From contig DEPZ01000002.1 of the NCBI GenBank assembly GCA_002359025.1, forward strand, positions 6,036 to 16,629: a DNA stretch of 10,594 nucleotides, in the 5' to 3' direction. Made by a program: the position numbers and the translations under genes. Below are positions 6,323-10,594 of this stretch, one piece after another. The DNA is from Erysipelotrichaceae bacterium UBA3379 (lineage in GTDB: Bacteria; Bacillota_I; Bacilli_A; Erysipelotrichales; Coprobacillaceae). Numbering within the stretch: the stretch's first letter is position 1; every line of letters starts with the position of its first letter. The notes under the pieces are model-generated. The model ran no database searches and was not told where the DNA came from. It saw only the letters and a program-made list of their open reading frames with translations.

Positions 6323-6699
6323 TATTCTTCCTCCTCATATAATAAATCTATCATTTTATGTAATTCTTCTAAAGATAAACCATTTTGTTTAGATAATAAA
6401 ATAGCTTCATTCAAATGATTTTCTATACGTCTTAGATTTTCTTCTCGAATAAAATCTTGATTTTGATTAGAAACAAATGTTCCTTTTGCAGGTATTGTCA
6501 TAATAAAACCATCATTTTGTAAATCATCATAGGCTCTTTGAGTTGTAATCACACTCACATGTAAACTTTTAGCAAGTTTACGCATAGATGGCAATGCTTC
6601 ACCAGGTTTGAGTTCTCCTTTTAATATCATTTCTTTAATTTGTAATACAATTTGTTCATATATAGGTTTATCACTAGATTGGCTTAAAATTATTTCCAT
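6322..6699 (-). CDS. GntR-family transcriptional regulator (YtrA subfamily)
   Basis: A 125-residue repressor-type regulator. Residues about 10-76 are the GntR winged helix: PIYEQIVLQIKEMI, then the family signature GELKPGEALPSMRKLAKSL, the recognition helix VSVITTQRAYDDLQNDGF, and the wing AKGTFVS. The tail is only about 50 residues (helical, ending in a glutamate run), which matches the short YtrA subfamily rather than the FadR or HutC types. The ATG at 6699 has an AAAAGG site 4 bases upstream. The gene leads a two-gene operon with the ABC ATPase, the arrangement expected for YtrA-type regulators that control their own ABC transporter. A palindrome over the promoter -10 box is a likely binding site. 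The ligand is unknown; cell-envelope stress is the theme in known relatives, and its application here is inference. Confidence 0.93.
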   Translation of the reverse strand: MEIILSQSSDKPIYEQIVLQIKEMILKGELKPGEALPSMRKLAKSLHVSVITTQRAYDDLQNDGFIMTIPAKGTFVSNQNQDFIREENLRRIENHLNEAILLSKQNGLSLEELHKMIDLLYEEEE

Positions 6700-6722
6700 A
6701 TCATCACCTTTTCTTCATTTGA

Positions 6723-6758
6723 TACTTACAGTATAACTTTAATTATCATATCCGTCAA
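6723..6758 (-). promoter_or_regulatory. Promoter and probable operator of the GntR-ABC operon
   Basis: On the minus strand TTGACG (6758-6753) and TATACT (6735-6730) are 17 bases apart, one of the best promoters in the window. The inverted repeat ATACT-GTA-AGTAT (6734-6722) overlaps the -10 and the likely start point. That is the right place for autorepression by the GntR protein. The promoter is directly seen; the operator role is inferred. Confidence 0.75.
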
Positions 6759-6781
6759 TATACCCTATGTACAGTTATATT

Positions 6782-6817
6782 AAAAATATAGAAATAGCTC
6801 ATAGCTATTTCTATATT
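6782..6817 (-). terminator. Terminator of the metal-efflux operon
   Basis: On the minus strand ATATAGAAATAGCT (6816-6803) pairs perfectly with AGCTATTTCTATAT (6799-6786) over a 3-base loop, followed by TTTTT. The stem starts a few bases after the ATPase stop codon. It is A/U-rich but long (14-15 pairs), and it separates this operon from the GntR promoter just downstream. Confidence 0.85.
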
Positions 6818-6820
6818 CAA

Positions 6821-8689
6821 CTATTTTACTTTTAATGCACGTGTCGCATTAATAACAGCTATAACCATAACACCTACATCAGCAAATATCGCTAACCACA
6901 TATTAACAATACCTACAGCCCCTAAAAGAAGACATATAAACTTAATAGCGAGTGCAAAAACAATATTTTGCTTAACAATACCTAAAGTCTTACGTGATAT
7001 TTTCATAGCAAGTGATATCTTAGATGGATCATCATCCATTAAAACAATATCCGCTGCTTCAATTGCCGCATCTGATCCTAAAGCTCCCATTGCAATACCA
7101 ATATCTACTCTTGATAAGACTGGCGCATCATTAATTCCATCTCCAACAAATGCAACCTTTTCTTTTTTATCTTTTCTAGCAAGAACTTCTTCAACTTTAT
7201 GCACTTTATCTTCAGGTAACAATTCACTATAAACCTTATCAATTCCTATCTCTTTTGCAACCTGATTTGCACTTAAAGCTGTATCTCCTGTTAACATAAT
7301 TGTTTCTTTAATACCATTATGTTTTAAATCACTTAAGGCTTTTGATGAAGTTGGTTTAATAACATCAGATATCACTATACATCCTGCATAACGTTGGTCT
7401 ACAGCCACATATACCAAAGTTCCTTCATGTTTTTCCACTTCAATATTCATTTTATTCATAAGTTTTTCATTACCAACATAAACAATATGACCATTCACTT
7501 GCGCTTTCACACCATGTCCTGCAATCTCTTCAATATCACTAACAAGACTGGTATCCAATTCTTTTCCATAAGCCTTTTTTAAACTCAAGCTAATAGGATG
7601 ACTTGAAGCAATTTCACCATGAGCACCATAATATAACAATTCATCTTTACTAAAGTTTTCGCTAGGATCAATCTTTGTCACTTCAAAAACGCCTTTTGTA
7701 AGAGTTCCTGTTTTATCAAAAACAATATATTTTGTATGCGCTAATGCTTCTAAATAGTTAGAACCCTTCACCAATATTCCTTGAGATGAAGCACAGCCTA
7801 TTCCACCAAAGAAACTAAGTGGAATAGAAATGACCAAAGCACAAGGACAACTAATAACAAGGAAAGTTAAAGCTCTTGTAATCCATTCTTGAAAATTTGC
7901 TGGATAAGACATTAACATCAAAACAATCGGTGGAACAAATGCCAATGCAAGTGCACCATAACAAACTGCTGGTGTATAATATTTAGCAAATCTTGTAATA
8001 AAGTTTTCAGAACGTGATTTTTTCATACTAGAATTCTCTACTAAATCTAATATCTTAGAAACTGTAGATTCACCAAATTCTTTTGTTGTTTGTACCTTAA
8101 TAGCACCACTAAGATTAATACAACCACTAATCACTTCATCTCCAGTATTGGCATCTCTTGGGACACTCTCCCCAGTTAATGCACTCGTATTAAGTGATGT
8201 TTTTCCATCCACAATAATACCATCAATAGGTACTTTTTCTCCAGGTTTTACAATAATTTCTGTGCCAATCTCGACATCATCTGGATCTACTTTTTCTAAT
8301 TTCCCATCAATCATCACATTTGCATAATCAGGTCTAATATCCATTAATGCTGCAATATTCTTACGACTCTTCCCTACAGCTACACTTTGGAATAATTCTC
8401 CTATTTGATAGAACAACATAACAGCCACACCTTCAAGATATTCACCTAAAAGCATTGCTCCTACTGTCGCTACTGCCATTAAAAAGTTTTCATCAAAAAC
8501 TTGCTTATTCAATATTCCTTTTATTGCTTTTTGTAATATATCATATCCTATAATCAAATAAGGAATAATATATAAAATAACTTCTACATAAGGATGAACT
8601 GATACTTGTTTTGTAATCAATATAACCCCTATCATAACAATAATAGTGATGATAATTCTATTTAAGATTTTCTTTTGTTTTTTAGACAT
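6821..8689 (-). CDS. cadA: Zn/Cd/Pb-type P1B ATPase (CadA/ZntA-like), lacking its own metal-binding domain
   Basis: A 622-residue membrane pump predicted to export Zn2+, Cd2+ or Pb2+ using ATP. The membrane segments are about eight: two pairs in residues 9-102, one pair at about 240-295, and two near 575-618. The key motifs are all present. The actuator is TGES (172-175), and the metal site is CPC (281-283) in the form CPCX4SXP. The phosphorylated D325 is in DKTGTLT, H364-P365 is the HP pair that binds ATP, and GDGINDAP begins at 516. The last membrane pair has N575-X7-K583 and D604-V-G606. The CPC, N-X7-K and D-X-G combination marks the P1B-2 (Zn/Cd/Pb) subgroup rather than Cu pumps. No N-terminal HMA domain is fused; the preceding small gene supplies one. 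The start has a GAGGTGGGAG site immediately upstream. The symbol is by family; cadA versus zntA cannot be separated. Confidence 0.93.
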   Translation of the reverse strand: MSKKQKKILNRIIITIIVMIGVILITKQVSVHPYVEVILYIIPYLIIGYDILQKAIKGILNKQVFDENFLMAVATVGAMLLGEYLEGVAVMLFYQIGELFQSVAVGKSRKNIAALMDIRPDYANVMIDGKLEKVDPDDVEIGTEIIVKPGEKVPIDGIIVDGKTSLNTSALTGESVPRDANTGDEVISGCINLSGAIKVQTTKEFGESTVSKILDLVENSSMKKSRSENFITRFAKYYTPAVCYGALALAFVPPIVLMLMSYPANFQEWITRALTFLVISCPCALVISIPLSFFGGIGCASSQGILVKGSNYLEALAHTKYIVFDKTGTLTKGVFEVTKIDPSENFSKDELLYYGAHGEIASSHPISLSLKKAYGKELDTSLVSDIEEIAGHGVKAQVNGHIVYVGNEKLMNKMNIEVEKHEGTLVYVAVDQRYAGCIVISDVIKPTSSKALSDLKHNGIKETIMLTGDTALSANQVAKEIGIDKVYSELLPEDKVHKVEEVLARKDKKEKVAFVGDGINDAPVLSRVDIGIAMGALGSDAAIEAADIVLMDDDPSKISLAMKISRKTLGIVKQNIVFALAIKFICLLLGAVGIVNMWLAIFADVGVMVIAVINATRALKVK

Positions 8690-8708
8690 ACTCCCACCTC
8701 TTATTAAT

Positions 8709-8738
8709 ATATGTTCATTTATTCATATATCGAACATA
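8709..8738 (-). promoter_or_regulatory. Possible second ArsR-type operator before the P-type ATPase gene
   Basis: The 72-base gap before the ATPase gene contains, on the minus strand, TGAATAAATGAACA (8725-8712): two TGAA half-sites with an 8-base period. It also has the outer inverted repeats TATGTTC (8710-8716)/GAACATA (8732-8738) and ATATATG/CATATAT. The same 8-base tandem TGAACA pattern occurs beside the operon's main operator at 9360-9373. A poor promoter (TTGATA near 8753, then TATATG about 18 bases on) would be covered by these sites. Binding is inferred. Confidence 0.35.
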
Positions 8739-8764
8739 AGAATAACCTATCAAGGGTATTCTTA
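8739..8764 (-). other. Intercistronic hairpin in the metal operon
   Basis: On the minus strand AAGAATA (8764-8758) pairs with TATTCTT (8745-8739), with two further C-G pairs inside after one mismatch. It begins at the stop codon of the small metal-binding gene. No T run follows, so it is not a standard terminator. It could act as an RNA-processing or stability element between the two messages. Confidence 0.45.
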
Positions 8765-8980
8765 TAAAAAGATTTCACAATCAGATTCTACTTTTTTACA
8801 ATTTTTGTATGCATTTTGCATAACTTCATCAACATTTGCCCCTTCTTCAAATTCAACCTTTAATTTTAAAGTCATAAAGCTTAAACTTGCATCTTTTACT
8901 CCGTCAGTATTTTTTACTGCTTCTTCCATTTTTGCTGCACAATTTGCACAATCCACATCAATTTTATAAGTTTTTTTCAT
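8762..8980 (-). CDS. Free-standing heavy-metal-associated (HMA) domain protein
   Basis: A 72-residue soluble protein consisting of one ferredoxin-like HMA domain (beta-alpha-beta-beta-alpha-beta). The metal site is the CXXC pair C11 and C14 in DVDCANCAAKMEEAV. The acidic residue before the first cysteine resembles the DCXXC form of Zn/Cd ATPase N-terminal domains (ZntA/CadA) rather than the GMXCXXC of copper chaperones. Two further cysteines, C61 and C68, lie near the C-terminus. It starts 13 bases after the ArsR gene, with a strong GGAGG site 8 bases before the ATG. It precedes the ATPase gene, which lacks such a domain, so it very likely serves as a detached metal-binding domain or chaperone for that pump. 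Copper binding is less likely given the pump type. Confidence 0.9.
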   Translation of the reverse strand: MKKTYKIDVDCANCAAKMEEAVKNTDGVKDASLSFMTLKLKVEFEEGANVDEVMQNAYKNCKKVESDCEIFL

Positions 8981-8993
8981 ATATAATATCCTC

Positions 8994-9344
8994 CTACTCC
9001 TCTACATGTTCCATACCCATAGATATGATTGTTCTGACATGATCATCATCAAGCGAATAAAAAATTGCTTTTCCTTCTCTTCTAAATTTTATTAATTTGC
9101 TATCTTTTAATACTCTTAATTGATGACTAACGGCAGATTGACTTAATCCCAAGATTTGCGCTATATCACCCACACACAATTCACTTTCAAATAAAGCATA
9201 TAAAATTTTAATTCTTGTTGTATCACCAAAGACTTTAAACAAATCAGCTAAATCATATAAATATTCATCATCCGGCTGTTTTTCTTTAACTCTTTTTACA
9301 ACTTCTTCATGAGCTGCAAGAAAATCGTTTTCTTGTGCCATCAT
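8994..9344 (-). CDS. ArsR/SmtB-family metal-sensing repressor (CzrA-like)
   Basis: A 116-residue winged-helix repressor that should release DNA on metal binding. LADLFKVFGDTTRIKILYAL is the family N-terminal helix pair. ELCVGDIAQILGLSQSAVSHQLRVLKDSKLI is the HTH, and FRREGKAIFYSL is the wing. The C-terminal helix carries D100, H102, H113 and E116, which match the spacing of the SmtB/CzrA alpha5 zinc site; E116 is the last residue. The alpha3 site of CadC-type sensors is incomplete: C57 is present, but the second cysteine is glycine. Zinc (or cobalt) sensing is therefore more likely than a CadC-type Cd/Pb response. The ATG at 9344 follows AAGGGG by 5 bases; the next codon, ATG at 9341, is equally plausible. 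A longer frame to 9404 would run across the operator. It is first in the operon. Confidence 0.93.
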   Translation of the reverse strand: MMAQENDFLAAHEEVVKRVKEKQPDDEYLYDLADLFKVFGDTTRIKILYALFESELCVGDIAQILGLSQSAVSHQLRVLKDSKLIKFRREGKAIFYSLDDDHVRTIISMGMEHVEE

Positions 9345-9359
9345 CTCAACCCCTTTCAA

Positions 9360-9404
9360 TGAACACATGAACATCTCTTCATGTATAAATATATACCTAT
9401 ACAT
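9360..9404. promoter_or_regulatory. ArsR-type operator region of the metal operon
   Basis: Two overlapping inverted repeats lie at the promoter. ACATGAA-N6-TTCATGT (9365-9384) has the TGAA-N6-TTCA form known from SmtB/CzrA-family operators and sits over the expected transcription start. ATGTATA-N10-TATACAT (9381-9404) encloses the -10 box. An extra TGAACA half-site at 9360-9365 repeats the one at 9368-9373 with an 8-base period. Repressor binding here would block transcription. The repeats are seen directly; binding is inferred from the family. Confidence 0.7.
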
Positions 9405-9416
9405 ATGCTATGTCAA
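9388..9416 (-). promoter_or_regulatory. Promoter of the metal-efflux operon
   Basis: On the minus strand a perfect TTGACA (9416-9411) and TATATT (9393-9388) are 17 bases apart. Transcription should start near 9381, inside the inverted repeat at 9365-9384, giving a leader of about 37 bases before the repressor gene. Confidence 0.85.
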
Positions 9417-9456
9417 TATATAAAAGAAAAATTAACAATAAATTTATTTATCTATC

Positions 9457-9486
9457 AAAAAGCACAAGTTCATATCAACTTGTGCT
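9457..9486 (-). terminator. Intrinsic terminator of the HU gene
   Basis: On the minus strand AGCACAAGTT (9486-9477) pairs perfectly with AACTTGTGCT (9470-9461) over a 6-base loop, followed by TTTTT (9461-9457). It lies 7 bases after the HU stop codon and insulates HU from the metal operon promoter downstream. Confidence 0.93.
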
Positions 9487-9493
9487 CTATACA

Positions 9494-9787
9494 TTATTCT
9501 TTAATTGTATCTTTTAAAACTTTAGAAGCTTTGAATTTTAATACTTTTGATGCTGGTATAGTGATTTTTTCTTTTGTTGCAGGATTGATTCCTTGACGTT
9601 CTTTACGTTCAGTCACTTCAAATTTACCAAATCCACTAATATCTACTTTACCACCATCATTTAAGCAATTTTTAATTTCTTCAAATACAGAATCAACAAT
9701 TGCTTGTGCTTCTTTTTTAGTTAAATCATGTTTATCAGCAATTTCACTTGCTAAAGATTTTTTATTTAAAATATACATTTCTGCCAT
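9494..9787 (-). CDS. hup: HU-family DNA-binding protein
   Basis: A small nucleoid protein that binds and bends DNA as a dimer. The 97 residues are slightly longer than the usual 90 because of an N-terminal extension (MAEMYI) before the helical LNKKSLASEIADKHDLTKKEAQAIV. The HU signature is intact: GKVDISGFGKFEV (46-58), then the beta-arm RQGINPATKEKITIPAS (64-80) with the DNA-intercalating proline P69, then KVLKFKASKVLKDTI. The ATG at 9787 is chosen because GGAGG lies 8 bases upstream; the in-frame GTG at 9802 is inside that site. A second ATG at residue 4 would be too far from it. The gene is monocistronic, with a good promoter and a strong terminator. HU versus IHF-like function follows the family and is not shown by sequence alone. 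Confidence 0.95.
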   Translation of the reverse strand: MAEMYILNKKSLASEIADKHDLTKKEAQAIVDSVFEEIKNCLNDGGKVDISGFGKFEVTERKERQGINPATKEKITIPASKVLKFKASKVLKDTIKE

Positions 9788-9806
9788 GTACAACACCTCC
9801 ACTATT

Positions 9807-9835
9807 ACTATAGCACCATTAATTCAATTCATCAA
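9807..9835 (-). promoter_or_regulatory. Promoter of the HU gene
   Basis: On the minus strand TTGATG (9835-9830) and TATAGT (9812-9807) are 17 bases apart. The start would fall near 9800, next to the GGAGG site, so the leader is short (about 13 bases). Confidence 0.6.
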
Positions 9836-9877
9836 TCTAAGTTTATGACTTTCTTATACATATTTTCTATACCCTTA

Positions 9878-9906
9878 TTGTATTCCCCTTTATTTTTATT
9901 TACAAT
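9878..9906 (+). promoter_or_regulatory. Weak candidate promoter of the P-loop kinase-like gene
   Basis: TTGTAT (9878-9883) and TACAAT (9901-9906) are 17 bases apart. The -10 is good and the -35 only half-matching. The predicted start falls almost on the ribosome binding site, so the true promoter may lie farther upstream in the A/T-rich gap shared with the HU gene. Confidence 0.3.
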
Positions 9907-9924
9907 AATGATGAGGTGATTTTC

Positions 9925-10440
9925 ATGAAACATGTGATATTAATCGGTGGAACAATGGGTGTAGGAAAAACAACAATATGTCAAGCTCTCAAAAAGAAAC
10001 TTGCTTGTAGTGTTTTCTTAGATGGCGATTGGTGTTGGGATGCTTCGCCTTTTCAAGTCACAGATGAAACACAAAAAATGGTTTTAGATAACATTACGCA
10101 TTTATTAAATAATTTCATACATTGCAGTGTTTATGATTATGTCATTTTTGGTTGGGTTATGCATCAACAAGACATTATCGATGAAATCATCAGTCACTTA
10201 GACACATCTTCATGCCAGATTTCAACCATTTCTTTAACTGTCTCACCAGAATGTTTAAAAGACAGACTCATGAAAGATGTCGATTGTGGTATTCGTACTA
10301 TAGATGTTGTAGAAAGAAGTTTACAAAGAATCGATATGTATCGAGACTTAAATACATATCATATAGATACATCATACAAAACAATAGACCATATTACTCA
10401 AGAGATTATTTCATATATTCATACTCATAATGAAAAATAA
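9925..10440 (+). CDS. P-loop NTPase, small-molecule kinase-like protein of unknown substrate
   Basis: A 171-residue cytosolic protein with the architecture of a small nucleotide or metabolite kinase. Its N-terminal strand VILIGGTMGVGKTT carries the Walker A loop (G9-X4-G14-K15-T16). VFLDGDWCWD (30-39) is a candidate substrate-binding or catalytic acidic segment (D33, D35), placed as in shikimate and adenylylsulfate kinase-like proteins. VYDYVIFGWVM (69-79) is the Walker B-type strand. A later region with R124, R131 and R135 could be a lid. SLTVSPECLKDRL resembles the strand-helix that precedes the lid in this superfamily. The ATG at 9925 is used because GAGG lies 8 bases upstream; the in-frame GTG at 9916 overlaps that site. 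It is divergent from HU, and no partner or terminator is visible. Family-level assignment is firm; the substrate is unknown. Confidence 0.82.
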   Translation: MKHVILIGGTMGVGKTTICQALKKKLACSVFLDGDWCWDASPFQVTDETQKMVLDNITHLLNNFIHCSVYDYVIFGWVMHQQDIIDEIISHLDTSSCQISTISLTVSPECLKDRLMKDVDCGIRTIDVVERSLQRIDMYRDLNTYHIDTSYKTIDHITQEIISYIHTHNEK

Positions 10441-10515
10441 ATATGAAATCTCATCATATGTCTACTCTATTTTCTAATATCTAAAAAAAATACGCTAAAA
10501 CAATAAATCATTTAC

Positions 10516-10542
10516 TTGTCATAAATACCATGATAGTATAAT
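10516..10542 (+). promoter_or_regulatory. Promoter-like signal for a gene beyond the right edge
   Basis: A perfect TATAAT (10537-10542) follows TTGTCA (10516-10521) with a short 15-base spacer. AAGGAG occurs at 10546-10551. An ATG at 10579 opens a frame to the edge, but it is 27 bases from that site, so the start of the next gene is not settled. The gap 10441-10594 holds nothing else convincing, including no clear terminator for the kinase-like gene. Confidence 0.35.
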
Positions 10543-10594
10543 ACCAAGGAGCTAACTATATAAAATTCAAATCATTTTATGAAAAAGTTTGAAA

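Noticed and set aside
8646..8969. Plus-strand frame of 107 codons opposite the HMA gene
   Set aside because: It is the antisense image of the HMA gene and the intergenic region, with no ribosome binding site or family features.
9345..9404. Twenty-residue N-terminal extension of the ArsR repressor
   Set aside because: It would translate across the operator and begin upstream of the mapped promoter's expected start; the AAGGGG site supports 9344 or 9341.
9788..9802. Earlier GTG start for HU (and similar GTG/TTG extensions of the mrp, acetyltransferase and kinase-like genes)
   Set aside because: These codons lie within or upstream of the ribosome binding sites that serve the downstream ATG codons.
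10441..10465. Hairpin ATATGA/TCATAT after the kinase-like gene
   Set aside because: It has six weak pairs and no T run, so it does not qualify as a terminator.
10579..10594. Start of a new coding sequence at the right edge (MKKFE)
   Set aside because: Only five codons are visible and the AAGGAG site is 27 bases away, so it is not called as a gene.

Overview
This is a gene-dense, strongly A+T-rich window from a low-GC Gram-positive bacterium. Strong AGGAGG-type ribosome binding sites, short hairpin-plus-T-run terminators, LuxS, a YitT/DUF2179 protein, a YtrA-type GntR regulator and a CzrA/SmtB-type metal operon all point to Bacillota. The gene set would suit a gut-associated Erysipelotrichia or Coprobacillaceae-like member, but that finer placement is inference. 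Almost everything belongs to known families. No phage, IS element, CRISPR array, toxin-antitoxin pair or obviously novel system was found.

Layout. At the left edge is the 5' part of a tRNA-His gene (minus strand) with a near-consensus promoter, divergent from luxS (plus strand, with its own terminator). A long minus-strand stretch follows, from 662 to 9787. It holds a lone 6-phospho-beta-glucosidase, an XRE regulator and a YhbS-like acetyltransferase. Next come a YitT-family membrane protein followed by an Mrp/NBP35 Fe-S carrier ATPase, then a GntR/YtrA regulator translationally coupled to an ABC ATPase. A three-gene metal operon and an HU protein gene complete the stretch. At the right end a small P-loop kinase-like gene runs on the plus strand, divergent from HU, and the last 60 bases carry a promoter-like signal for a gene beyond the window.

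How the genes work together. The clearest functional unit is the metal-efflux operon. An ArsR/SmtB repressor with a complete alpha5 metal site is followed by a free-standing heavy-metal-associated domain protein and then by a P1B-2 type (Zn/Cd/Pb) ATPase that has no N-terminal metal domain of its own. Its promoter overlaps two inverted repeats of ArsR-operator form. The second unit is GntR plus ABC ATPase, expressed from a strong promoter with a palindrome over the -10 box. It ends in a terminator directly after the ATPase, so the expected ABC permease is missing locally. LuxS serves the activated methyl cycle and AI-2 formation, Mrp serves Fe-S cluster delivery, and HU is a nucleoid protein. 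The beta-glucosidase, the acetyltransferase and the kinase have no functional partners nearby.

The least explained non-coding structure is a 114-base imperfect inverted repeat (2181-2294) between the XRE gene and the beta-glucosidase gene. It could be an attenuator or terminator, or a miniature inverted-repeat element. No gene-free stretch is longer than 300 bases. Several starts were set downstream of the longest open frame, because the upstream GTG or TTG codons fall inside or upstream of the ribosome binding site.
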